Positions 49,827 to 60,037 of a DNA stretch of 64,000 nt are shown here, in pieces; positions within the stretch are counted from its first letter, which is position 1; each line of letters begins with the position of its first letter. This DNA comes from Saposhnikovia divaricata. Its lineage: Eukaryota > Streptophyta > Magnoliopsida > Apiales > Apiaceae. The stretch is taken from NCBI GenBank assembly GCA_036435485.1, contig CM071596.1, forward strand, positions 142,365,501 to 142,429,500. The letters run 5' to 3'. A model generated the notes under the pieces. That model saw only the letters and a list, made by a program, of their open reading frames with translations. It was not told the DNA's origin and ran no database searches. Made by a program: the position numbers and the translations under genes.

Positions 49827-51335
49827 AAAAAATATTTCTTAAAGACCCAACCATACGAGCATCAAGATCCATCATTTTTAATGTTATTCCCAAAATTTCA
49901 AAAAAAAATTATTTCATTGGGTAATTGAACGGTCAACTAGTACTTTGACCGGAACCCCTAAATAGGGTTTCATCACGGTTCAAGGATTCGATTTTTTAAA
50001 AATTATTTCTCGAAGACTCAACCGTACAGGCATCAAGATCCATCATTTTTAATGTTATTCCCAAAATTTCAAAAAAAAATTATTTGATTGGGTAATTGAA
50101 CGGTCAACTAGTACTTTGACCAGAACCCCTAAACAGGGTTTCGTCAGGGTTTAAGGATTCGATTTTTTAAAAAAAACATCTCGGAGACCCAACTGTATGG
50201 GCATCAAGATCCATCATTTTTAATGTTATTCCCAAAATTTTAAAAAAAAATATTTGATTGGGTAATGTAACGGTCAACTAGTACTTTGACCGGAACCCCT
50301 GAACAGGGTTTCATCAGGGTTTAAGGATTCGATTCTTAAAAAAATATTTCTCGAAGACCCAACCGTAAAGGCATTAACATCCATCATTTTTAATGTTATT
50401 CCCAAAATTTTTAAAAAAAAATTATTTGATTGGGTAATTGAACGGTCAACTAGTACTTTCACCGAAATCCCTAAACAGGGTTTCGTCAGGGTTTAAGGGT
50501 TCGATTTATTAAAAATATTTCACGAAGATCCAACCGTACGAGCATCAATATCCATCATTTTTAATTTTATTCCCAAAATTTAAAAAAAAATTATTTGATT
50601 GGGTAATTGAACGGTCAACTAGTACTTTGATCGAAACCCCTAAACAGGGTTTCGTCAGGGTTTATGGATTCGATTTTTTAAAAAATATTTCTCGAAGACT
50701 CAATAGTACAGGCATCAAGATCCATCATTTTTAATGTTATTCCCAAAATTTTAAAAAAAAATTATTTGATTGGGTAATTGAACGATCAACTAGTAGTTTG
50801 ACCGGAACCCCTAAACAGGGTTTCGTCAGGGTTTAAGGATTCGATTTTTTAAAAAATATTTCTCGAAGACCCAACCATACGAGCATCAAGATCCATCATT
50901 TTTAATGTTATTCCCAAAATTTCAAAAAAAAAATTATTTGAGTGGGTAATTGAACGGTCAACTAGTACTTTGACTAGAACCCCTAAACAGGGTTTTGTCA
51001 GGGCTTAAAGATTCAATTTTTTAAAAAATATTTTTCGACGACCCAACCGTACGAGCATCAAGATCCATCATTTTTAATGTTATTCCCAAAATTTTTTTAA
51101 AAAAAAATTATTTGATTGGGTAATTGAACGGTCAACTAGTACTTTGACCGGAACCCCTAAACAGGGTTTCGTCAGGGTTTAAGGATTCGGTTTTTTAAAA
51201 AATATTCCTCAAAGATCCAACTGTACGGACATCAAGATCCATCATTTTTAATGTTATTCCCAGAATTTTAAAAAAAATAAAATTTCTTTGATTGGGTAAT
51301 TAAACGGTCAACTAGTACTTTGACCGAAACCCAAT
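49827..51335. repeat. ~171-bp satellite, right block and array edge
   Basis: About nine further monomers of the same satellite and orientation follow the retrotransposon. The first completes the monomer cut by the insertion. The last stops soon after ACTAGTACTTTGACCGAAACCC at about 51333 and gives way to unrelated AT-rich sequence, so the right edge of the array lies in this window. No clear HOR repeat of the left domains was noticed. Confidence 0.95.
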
Positions 51336-51545
51336 ATATAAATAATTAAATAATCAACATATAATATATAAAATTTATTTCAATGAATAATATAAAATTT
51401 ATTTCAACCTAATATATAAAATTTATTTCAGTGAATAATATTATATAATCAATATATATAAAGAATTAAAATTATTCTAATAATTTAGTAATAATAGTAA
51501 TAATGAATAAAACCTATGCTGCAAGGGTTATATATTAATGATGGA
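51336..51545. repeat. AT-rich stretch with a short tandem repeat
   Basis: The sequence bordering the satellite is almost pure A/T. It contains three imperfect ~22-bp copies of a unit with AATATATAAAATTTATTTCA between about 51358 and 51440. There is no gene. Confidence 0.75.
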
Positions 51546-51564
51546 GGAAATGAACCAAGTGTAA

Positions 51565-51650
51565 GTGTAGATGCAGTGGTTGTGGTGGTGAAATAGAAAT
51601 TTGGTGTGTTGGAGGTCAGGGTTCGTATCCCTCCAACACCAATTTCTTTC
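51565..51650 (+). other. Hairpin with a pol III B-box-like motif (possible tRNA/SINE relic)
   Basis: GGTTCGTATCCC at about 51619 closely matches the B-box of tRNA-type internal promoters. It lies in the loop of a TGTTGGAGG/CCTCCAACA inverted repeat whose 3' arm is followed by CC and A, like the end of a tRNA. A weak A-box-like GATGCAGTGGTTG lies about 50 bp upstream. A tRNA-derived SINE head is possible. There is no recognisable cloverleaf, so I do not call a tRNA. Confidence 0.3.
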
Positions 51651-51685
51651 TTAGTAACAGCAAAAGTAGACATTTGGCCCACCAT

Positions 51686-52347
51686 GTGGGGCCCACCTGA
51701 CACGTGGCAGTGTGGGACCAACCTGACACGTGGCAGTGTGGGACCAACCTGACACGTGGCAATGTGGGACTAACCTGACACGTGGCACACTATGGGGCCC
51801 ACACTGACACGTGGCAGATGTTGGGCCCAAATTGACACGTGGCGGTGTGGGCCCCAAACGGACACGTGGTAGTGGTCCCACAATGACACGTGGTAGTGGG
51901 ACCCACGTGACACGTGGTAGTGTGGGACCCACCTGACACGTGGAAGTGTGGGACCCCCAAATGACACGTGTTAGTGGGGACCACGTGACACGTGGCAGTG
52001 TGGGACCCACAAATGACACGTGACAGTGGGGACCAACAAATGACACGTGGTAGTGGGGACCACGTGACACGTGGCAGTGTGGGACTTACCAATGACACGT
52101 GGCAGTGGGGCCCACCTGACACGTGTAGATTGTGGTCCATGTGACACGTGTCAATGGGCCCACGTGACACGTGTCAGTGGGTCCCACGTGACACGTGGCT
52201 ATTTGTGGGTCCTGTGACACATGGAAGAGGGGCCCACGGGCCACGTGGCAGATTGTGGTCCCATGTAGCACGTGTTAGTGGGCCCACGTGACACGTGGCG
52301 TTGGGGCCCACGTGACACGTTGTAGTTTGTCCCAGGTGGCACTTGTA
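51686..52347. repeat. G-box/ABRE minisatellite, about 26 units of 22-29 bp
   Basis: Degenerate tandem units are centred on TGACACGTGGCA, separated by GTGGGRCCCAC-like spacers. I count about 26 units, 23 with an exact CACGTG; the last units decay (CACATG, CACGTTG, CACTTG). GACACGTGGC is the plant G-box/ABRE core bound by bZIP and bHLH factors. The spacers often read GGGCCCAC, which matches the class I TCP site GGNCCCAC. Long minus-strand open frames here reflect only the repeat. The array is much richer in G and C than the flanks. Regulatory activity is inference. Confidence 0.93.
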
Positions 52348-52349
52348 GC

Positions 52350-52630
52350 ATTAAAATGTAACACTAATTACAGCAAATGTAACACTGCTTCTTTAAAATG
52401 CAACACTTCTGTGGGGCCCACATGTTCATTCGTTTTTATATTTATAAATGTTAAAAAAATATCAAATGCAACGCTTAATCGCTACTGTAACACAAAGAAT
52501 CTATTGCAACAGTACATGTTCTACTGCAACAGTACCTTCACAAGTAATGTAACACAAACTCAACAGTGTTGCAGTAGGTCAAAAAAGGTACCTCTAACGT
52601 AACACAAAGTGGGCGTTACAACAGAAAAGC
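52350..52630. repeat. Cluster of TGYAACA motifs
   Basis: TGTAACA or TGCAAC(A/G), often preceded by AAA or ACT and followed by C or G, occurs about ten times in the plus orientation and once inverted between 52356 and 52606. Spacing is about 20 bp. Three copies begin as near-tandem AAATGTAACACT units. It ends near GTGGGCGTTACAACAG, just before the ORF2 relic. Such clusters occur as subterminal repeats of DNA transposons, but I could not identify ends or target duplications. Confidence 0.6.
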
Positions 52631-52631
52631 A

Positions 52632-54376
52632 TTGCGGACACCCATCTATGGCGTAGTGGTTACAGAGGCCAAGCTGGTAGAAGTAGCAAATTCAGAGATT
52701 TATCATGATGCTGCATTCTTGAAGTTTCTGCAAGCCTCAAAGGCAAAGGTTGGAAGAGATACATTGCTGTACAGAAGGACCCTTCATGATCAAATCAAAT
52801 ATCTGACAGTGATACCAAGAAAGCTAAATCAAATTTTTCTCAAGGAGATTATGATGGTATCAAATGGCAAAATATGGCATATATCTTATGACATCTTGAA
52901 GGTTCTAAAATTCACAGAGATTGATGTTATCTTGGAGTTAATTGAAAAGAAGGGAGAAAACCACAAGAGCTTATACTCTGATCTTAGGAATGGTCAACAA
53001 GCTAGATTGCCTGAAGTGTGCATTAATCCAAGAACCATTCTCTATCAGTCTGGTAGAAAAATAGAAGATGCCAATCAGCTTGTCATTCAAGGATCTCACT
53101 ATTAAAAATCATAGACTTATAATTGACATCATTGATCAACTGCAAAAGAAGAATGAGATAAGAACTGCTGAAGAGTTGGAAGCATTGCATATTCTCAGAA
53201 CTTTCATAGCAACTGGCTCTGTCCCAGAGATGGCTAAAGCAAAGAGGAATAAGGATGATGAAGGTGAAGATAAAAATGATGGGAGAAGAAGACATCACAA
53301 GAATAATAAGGACGATGAAGACAAGAAAAGGAAAGATGATAAGAACAAGAAGGGAGATGATGGAAAAGATGGAGGAAAAGTCTATGAGAGGAAAAGTGGA
53401 AAATAGCAAGTCCAAGGCATTACTAACAGTAACCTCACCACATCACAAGACTCTAAGTCTAGGGTGAATACAGTTAGTAATGACCAACCAAAATCTAAAT
53501 TTATGACTTTTGCAACTATTTTGCCACTTCAAGAAGAGAAGAGTCAACACAAGAAACCATTTGTATGTTTCCAAAAGCAAACTGCTAATGGTATACTACA
53601 ATGGTCAAGAAGCAAAGGTCATAAGTTTCTGCCAATCAACCAAGTGAAAAAGACCAAGTTCAAATAAGCTACAAGAAGAGTGAAGCCATCTAAATCAAGG
53701 GCCCTAACAATCATTCCAGGATTAAAACTCCAACCACTAGATGAAGACTTCGATGAAGACCAACTGCAATTCCTAAGAGCTCAAAGGATCTACTATATAT
53801 GTTGCCATTGTGAATGACTGCCTTGAAATCAAATACACAGATGGAAGATAGAAGAAATTCAAACAAGGGGGATGTCAAAATTGGGGCAAGCTATATGACA
53901 TAGAAAGAATGATTGTAATGTTGGATTCTAAAGACAAGGTGGAGAGGGTATGGAAGCTGGAGTTGATTGACTTTGTGAAAATGAAGCGAGACTATGATGA
54001 GAAGATAAGAAAGGGGTGCTTTGAGAAATGGCTAGAAAGGGAGAAGGAGCTAGATAGGCTGGAAGTTGAAGTAGAAAAGCTATGGGCAAAAGGATTGTGT
54101 AGAGTTCAGTTAAACCCCTATGTGGTGAAGTATAGGAGAAGAAATGGAGATCAAGTCAATATAAGAATGAACCTACTCAAGCACTACCCTTCAAACATTC
54201 TCGAACCAGTACTTTAAGACTTCAAAAACTGAATTCTGATTGAAGAACTGGATGATATGGCAGAGATCATAAGGGCTATGGATGAGAATGCAAGGTAGGA
54301 AAAAGAAAGGAAACAGAAGGCATATGATGATCTACAAGCCAAAGCAATGGAGATGCAATCAAATGACAAAGGCTAG
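52632..54376 (+). pseudogene. ORF2-like relic of a second SIRE-type copia element
   Basis: This broken coding stretch leads into a polypurine tract and LTR, the position of ORF2 in the element at 37228-49826. Pieces are: 52632-53105 (KVGRDTLLYRRTLHDQ, IWHISYDILKVLKFTE); an overlapping +1 frame 53068-53406 ending in an extreme Lys/Asp/Glu-rich low-complexity segment; the same frame after TAG 53404 to TAA 53665-53667 and on to about 53800 (LKLQPLDEDFDEDQLQFL); then another frame through 54217 (ELIDFVKMKRDYDEKIRKG, YVVKYRRRNGDQVNIRMNLL); and a last piece ending at TAG 54374-54376. The 5' part of the element is absent; the TGYAACA cluster abuts it. Function unknown, clearly not expressed as one protein. 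Confidence 0.7.
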
Positions 54377-54525
54377 TATTTCATCATAGTCTCTAAGATC
54401 ACACATCTTGTAGTTCTATCCATGATGTCTATCAAAATTCATACATGTGCTCTTAATGTTCTATCTTTATGTATGTTAGGCTTGTTATCAGACATGAAAT
54501 TGTGACTAAGGGTCTTACTCATAAT
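54377..54525 (+). other. 3' untranslated region of the second copia element
   Basis: AT-rich sequence between the ORF2 relic and the polypurine tract. No other signal seen. Confidence 0.5.
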
Positions 54526-54536
54526 TTGTGGGAGAT
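54526..54536 (+). other. Polypurine tract of the second copia element
   Basis: TTGTGGGAGAT immediately precedes TGTTAGTCAC, matching the layout and wording of the first element's tract (GGGGGAGAT before TGTTAG). Confidence 0.75.
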
Positions 54537-54822
54537 TGTTAGTCACAAAGGCATGCCTGTATATATCTAATAACAAGCCTAATTGTTTTAAATGCTATGC
54601 ATTACTTACATGACCTCTTAAGTGAGGGAACCTCTAGTTGTAGAGTTTCTACTTGTTGTAGTACGGGTAATAGGCATCAATTTCTATCTATGTAACTGTA
54701 ATTAAAAGTCAGAGAATAATGCTTGAAAGAAGTTCCAAGGATCATGCCTCAAGCTTCAAGATCAAGACTGTCAAAATAAACACAGTTGGAATTTGAAGAA
54801 TGAAGATTTACCTAAGTACCAA

Positions 54823-55247
54823 TTCGAGAAGTATGTTTGTCATATTCGAGAAATCTAGCATTCGACCAGTCAAGGATTCGATATCTGTAAAGACACTATT
54901 CGACATCTCTGAAAGTCAATAAGTCAAAGTGTCATTCGATAACTCAGAGATTCGACATGTCTAATACTCTATTCGAGAACTCAAGAAGTCAATAAGTCAA
55001 AGTGGTATTCGAGTTCTCTAAGAGTCAACAAGTCAAAGTGGTATTCGATATCTCAAGGACTCAAGAAGCTACTCGACATCTCAGGGATTCGACAAGTCAA
55101 GTGTTCTATTCGACAACTCAAGGATTCCTGGAGAAAAGACTAATTCGAGAAGTGATTCAATATGATAATTATACAGTATTCTAGAACTCAGAGTTATCTA
55201 TCAAGTTAATTCTAGTTCTCGAATCAATCACTCAGTTACTTCTCGAA
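54823..55247 (+). promoter_or_regulatory. Array of heat-shock-element-like dyads in the LTR
   Basis: TTCnnGAA, the core of a plant heat-shock element, occurs at 54823, 54845, 54972, 55144, 55179 (TTCTAGAA), 55216 and 55240, all upstream of the TATA-like box. Few have a third properly spaced repeat, so factor binding is uncertain. The arrangement recalls heat-responsive LTRs such as Arabidopsis ONSEN. Confidence 0.5.
54915..55060 (+). repeat. 36-bp imperfect tandem repeat in the LTR
   Basis: GTCAAYAAGTCAAAGTG starts at 54915, 54988 and 55024 (73 and 36 bp apart), each followed by TATTCGA or CATTCGA. A degenerate unit fits at about 54951. Confidence 0.75.
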
Positions 55248-55525
55248 TACAGTCTTGGAGACAAAATACTGAAGAATTGTACAAGTCTGAAACCTGTAGC
55301 AAGCCAAAACGCTTTCAGGACCACATTACTGTAAAGTGTTTTTGGAAAGACTACAAAAAAGCTTAGAGAGATGTTTCAAGAGACAAGCTACTAAAGAAGT
55401 GGATCTGAACAGAGTTAAAAGAAGTCAAATCTCAAGCCATTTGGATGTTACTCAAAAAGGATAGACATACTAGAAAGTAATTTATCCTGTAACCTTATTT
55501 GTAGTAAGTAGGGTGTACTCATGTT

Positions 55526-55534
55526 CTATAAGAG
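55526..55534 (+). promoter_or_regulatory. Probable TATA box of the second copia LTR
   Basis: CTATAAGAG lies about 990 bp into the LTR and downstream of the TTCnnGAA array. It is the best TATA candidate in the LTR. Confidence 0.45.
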
Positions 55535-55831
55535 TACAACCTCACTTCTCTAGTAGTTAAGCTTTGCAAGATACACATTCAGGAAATACATCTCTTTGAG
55601 AAAGAAGCTGAGAATACGAACTTGTGTTCTCAGGTTGTAGCAACATTTTGATCTAATAAAATATTAGATTAAAGTGAGTACTGTGTTGTTGTGTCTTATA
55701 TTTCTGCACTCATATTTATTTAAGCACAAAGCACATACTTTACCACATACACCACTAAGCAGATTCGAAAAAAAGTTAGAGAATCCATTCACCCCCCACT
55801 GTATTCTCTTTGGTATATTTAATACTCAACA

Positions 55832-56629
55832 GATTTCATACCTTTCTAGCTTCATTGCTGGTGTTCTCGGGAGTCCGCATATCTAAATCCCTTATTGACT
55901 CTATATTTATTTCTATCAGTCACCTGGTTTCTGTTTCTACCATAATCACTTTATGAACCATCATAGCCTAATCATTTATTTCAATATTCTGCTCAACTTC
56001 GAATTTGTACCACCCAAAATGCATCTTGACAATTTCACAACTAATATCCATTATAATATACTTCTATTTTCCTTCAGCATCTCTACAGTGGTTCTCATCT
56101 ACTTTCTCAGAAGAATCATCATTTCATTACTGTAGTCCATTGTTGAATCACCAAAGTCTATTATTGCCGTGGTTCCTTAATAGTTAACCATATGGGTTTC
56201 ATAACTGTCAGGTCAAAATCCTCTAGGAAGACGAAATAATCACTATTCCTTATCCGTAAGGAATACTTCCTGAACTTGATGTAGATATTACATGAAGCAG
56301 ATAAAATTACAGAAGAGCTTCGATCACCACAGCTGTGATAGGTTAATGAAATTAATCATCTTATATCTTCAGTAGGAGACTAGAAGCTTAACGGTTTAAT
56401 TAGTCATTTTCGTACTAGGGTCCTGGTTCATCTTAAAATAGAATCTTCTAATTTATGTAATATGCTTAAGACGATATCAGGAATCGAATCTTTATTTAAA
56501 CTATTATTACAGTTGATTCTTGCACAATCATCAGAAGGAATGTAAATTCCTCCACCCCATTATGACCTTCAAGGTTCTTCCCAATATCATTCTGTTTCTT
56601 TGGTATGGGCATTTATAATTACTCCTCTA
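55832..56629. other. Unassigned sequence between the LTR and a gypsy relic
   Basis: About 800 bp in which I recognise no gene or repeat. It may be the decayed 3' part (integrase or LTR) of the minus-strand gypsy relic that follows, but no motif supports this directly. Confidence 0.4.
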
Positions 56630-58320
56630 TACTTAAAGTGTCGGCCACCTCATTGGCCTTTCCTGATAATAATAATTTCTTGCAATCAATGTTTTTTGGA
56701 TCAATTCCAACTCGAATTTTGCTACCTCATTTCCATTACTGTTGGGTGAAAGTATTCTTCCTTAAATTATTGCCTCCACTTTTCAGTGTGAACTTTATCA
56801 CCGTTAACTCCCAATCATACCTAGGATATCTCTTCTCTTAGGTCTTTCTTGTTTTAGAATAATCCCAATCTTTATTGGCTCAATCTATTCCTGCTCATGG
56901 TTTCGTACATGCCCCACTTGGCATTATTATTATGTCATACATTATCCACCAAACTTTCATTTTGAAACTTAGGATATTAACTTTCTCCTTGTAAAATCTT
57001 TTAAGTCATCCTCATCATTCCTCCTGTATTTTCTAGGTACAGGGTACATCAAAATATCATTAACCAATACCATTACAATTCTGTCTATGTACTTTCCGAA
57101 ACTCCTTCCAATAAATCCTTAAAGGTTATTGATGCCTTAGTCATTCTAACTTATATCATCCAAATTCACAATGTCATTATTAGGGTTAATGCCATCCTTT
57201 GTGCATCCCCAGGGTTCATCTTAATTTGTGGATATTCTATCCTCAATTCTATTTTCAAGAAATACTTACATCCTTCAGTTAACAATCAATTCATGTATCC
57301 TTAATAAAGGTCTCTTTTCAAACATTCACACATTAATAATCTGTAGGTAGCTTCATTCTATCATTCTCTTTCAAACGGATGTCAGTCTACATGGCCTTCC
57401 AAAGATAGCTTATGGCTATCTATCTTTCTTACAGAATTTGGTAATGGTAGCAAGGATGCTCTGGAAGATATTGGTCGTGTTCAACGTGCATCTCTTAGTA
57501 CCTATTACTTTTCTCAAAGATACTAGCTTCAGACAATATTTCTGCATCCTACTGAACAATCTTTGACCATCTCTATACACTTAGATTGATCATCTGTCTC
57601 AGTCATAATATCCATTGTATTTATAATATCCCACATCATGTATCTCAAATCACCATATTTCTATTCTTACTCGTACTCTGGTCAATCATATACACATGAA
57701 TCACTTCAGTACTGGCAACACCATACCCTCAAAAGATCTAGTAATTCTCAAATCAATTAAAACATGTGTAGCAAATGGGTTAAGTAGAAAGGTTCCTACA
57801 ATCTCGTTAGTGTTACCTTTATATCAAAAGTCCTCGTGGTCGGCACTTGGTCAGAAGCAACCTCGCTTTGTCCTGACATTGCTGGTCTAGTCACTTTATA
57901 ATCCTTTGTCACATGGCCCCAAATGGCCGCACTACAATATGTGAGTTTAGGGGTTATCTAATAGCATTACTTTTCTAGCAATTGCCGGCATCGTGCCTCC
58001 TTCACCCATATCAAAGATAATTCATCTGGGGTAGGTTACGCTTATCAATATGCTTTTTCCCGCGTACTTTTAAACTTCTTCTTTTTGTATTTGTTCACTG
58101 TTTTCCCTCATACAACATTCTTAGGTACCAGAGTAGCATAGTCACTCAACTCGAGCACTGCCACTCTTCATTCATCCTTCTTCCTTGATACCTTTTGATC
58201 TTTTCAAAATTTTACACCATATAAATTTTAAACGACTTCTCGGTACTGTCTCCGGTCACCTTCACCTTTATTTCCATCTTTTCGAATTTTCTTATCAGCT
58301 CTTCTGAAAACATTATCATC
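56630..58320 (-). pseudogene. Ty3-gypsy relic A (gag knuckle, RT, RNase H), heavily decayed
   Basis: Translating the minus strand across frames gives gypsy landmarks in the right order. A gag zinc-knuckle remnant (CG..GH.TKDCK-like, then VTRPAM) lies at about 57880-57950. RT fragments include YFLKIELRIEYPQIKMNPGD (about 57170-57300) and IVMVLVNDILMYP at about 57050-57090, where the catalytic FIDD has decayed to LVND. An RNase H end with GKANEVADTLS lies at about 56640-56670. Each motif sits in a different frame with many stops. Gag knuckle and RT are only ~600 bp apart, so part of the protease region has been lost. No LTR is assigned. Confidence 0.6.
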
Positions 58321-60021
58321 TGGAGTCCGTCTACTTAAGGGCATCAGCCACTACATTGGCTTTCCCTGGGTGATACAAAACCTGGCAGTAATAATCTTTT
58401 ATCAGCTCTAACCACCTACTCTAGTGCAAGTTAGGCTCTCCCTGATTAAAATATACTGGAGGCTCTTATGGTTAGTGTAATTCTCGCACTTTTCTCCATA
58501 CAATTGGGGCCTCCAATATTTAAAGCGAAAACTATCGTTGCAAGTTCTAGATCATGGGTAGGGTACCAAATCTCATAATCCATCAGTTATCTTGACGCAT
58601 ACGCGATTACTCTTCTGTGTTGCATAAGCACACATCCTAATCCTTTATGCGGAGCGTCACTGAAATCACAAAGTCTCCTTTTTCCATCAGGCAATGCCAA
58701 CACAGGGTCTTCACCAATTTCAATTTCATCTTTAGCTCCAGGAAGATTTTCTCACATTTTTCTATCCATTCAAACTTCTCAGTCTTACAAATAAGTTGGG
58801 TTACGGGACTGGAATCTTTGTAAAGTCCTGAAAAATTCTTTTGTAATACCTTGTGAATCTTATTAAATTTATCACCTTTATTGGTATGGTTGGCCTTTTT
58901 CCATTTGAAACTGCCTTTAACTCAGCGGGGTCAACCAACACTCCTTCACTATTGATCGCATGTCTTTCTAACTGAACTTCATTTCGCCATAATTCATACT
59001 TCGAGAACTTGGCATACACTTGATCCTTTCTAATGTTTCTGGTTCATCATTTAACTGAGTTGAAATAAACCTATACTTAGTCTCTGACAATAGTCTTATT
59101 ACGAGTTTATCATAGACTCACTGGTCTTTTCCTCTTGTAGGTTCTGAGATCATCGTCTCGCTTACTACTCCCCTATATAACTTTATCAAATCATGCCATC
59201 ACTTCCCAATGTCTTTACTTTCTAAATTGATCCATTCATAAAATGAACATTTCTCTGAATAAAACCACCTCATCAATCTCAATTTGACTTTATGAACTAC
59301 AACATATGAAATTTGCCTTCTCATGGCGAATTACCATTGACAATATTCACACTAATCCATTTATCAAACGATATGGGCACTTGCTACCTCTATCTCAACT
59401 GCTCCTGGAGACTCTGTTCCCCATACTACATCGATGCCTTTGATAATCATGTACAATTCTAACTCTTTTCTCATTAATCTGAAGGTCTCTAAGGATTTTA
59501 TCTATCCCAATATAGGACGTCCAGTAATCCTACCAATCCGTCTTAATTGTTGATACTACATCTGGTAGTCCGGCTACGAGTCCAATATAAAATTTCAGTT
59601 CTCTTAATAATATCTCAGTTCTTTACGACCACGTCTCTGAGCACTATTCCTTAACTCTTATAGTCGCTCTGGCTGCAGCCCTCATTTCCTCAAGGGTAAA
59701 CTACTTATCCTTAACAGGATTCTCCTCCTCTGTTGGAACCTCCTCCGGTCCTCAGTAGGGTACTCTATCAGATCCACCATTCGATCGTCAACATATAGTA
59801 AAGCATTATCATGTTGATGTTCGTAAATCTCAAGGTCTGTCGCCTTACTAGTCGATACGATAACGAGCTAAGTTACTATCATGATATTTAAGAGTTCCCA
59901 TAAGGGTTTTATATGTCAGTACTGCATTAAGTAGTCCGACTATGAACTTGGCAAGAGTTCTTATTATCTTAGTGAATTTATCGTTTTAACGTCGCATCAT
60001 ATCTTGGGTTTATAACATAAC
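58321..60021 (-). pseudogene. Ty3-gypsy relic B (gag/protease remnant, RT, RNase H), decayed
   Basis: On the minus strand, downstream of its own primer site and LTR, this relic keeps RT (YAKFSKYELWRNEVQ to RFTRYYKRIFQDFTKIPVP at 59016-58801). Its RNase H includes DAPHKGLGCVLMQHRRVIAY, then a stop where the family has Gln, then YPTHDLELATIVFALNI. A frameshifted tail ends near 58330 with HPGKANVVADAL-like wording (CACCCAGGGAAAGCC on the minus strand). Upstream, 59020-60021 should hold gag and protease but is too decayed to delimit. The integrase is missing: relic A begins where it should be, suggesting truncation or nested insertion. Confidence 0.72.
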
Positions 60022-60033
60022 GTTCTGATACCA
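60022..60033 (-). other. Primer binding site of gypsy relic B
   Basis: On the minus strand TGGTATCAGAAC follows the LTR end after four bases (GAAA). It matches the initiator Met-tRNA 3' end except near its last bases. Confidence 0.8.
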
Positions 60034-60037
60034 TTTC

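Larger units (their letters stand above)
54537..55831 (+). repeat. 3' LTR of the second SIRE-type copia element
   Basis: The LTR starts TGTTAGTCACAAAGG after the polypurine tract and probably ends at ...TACTCAACA (55831), giving about 1.3 kb, a usual size for SIRE-type LTRs. No second LTR copy is in the window, so the right end is inferred from the CA terminus and the change of sequence. It contains 13 TTCGA motifs and seven TTCnnGAA dyads between 54823 and 55247, a 36-bp tandem repeat, and a TATA-like CTATAAGAG at about 55526. Confidence 0.75.

Noticed and set aside
51565..51650. Functional tRNA gene
   Set aside because: Only a B-box-like T-arm is present. No acceptor stem, D-arm or anticodon arm can be folded.
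51485..52271. Minus-strand His/Pro/Gly-rich open frames of up to 139 codons
   Set aside because: They are translations of the G-box minisatellite in all frames. Unit length drifts between 22 and 29 bp, so no frame is kept.
53083..53415. Minus-strand hydrophobic 110-codon open frame
   Set aside because: Antisense shadow of the Lys/Asp-rich stretch of the ORF2 relic.
55674..56841. Short plus-strand open frames in the LTR end and unassigned region
   Set aside because: They overlap LTR or minus-strand gypsy relic sequence and have no family resemblance.
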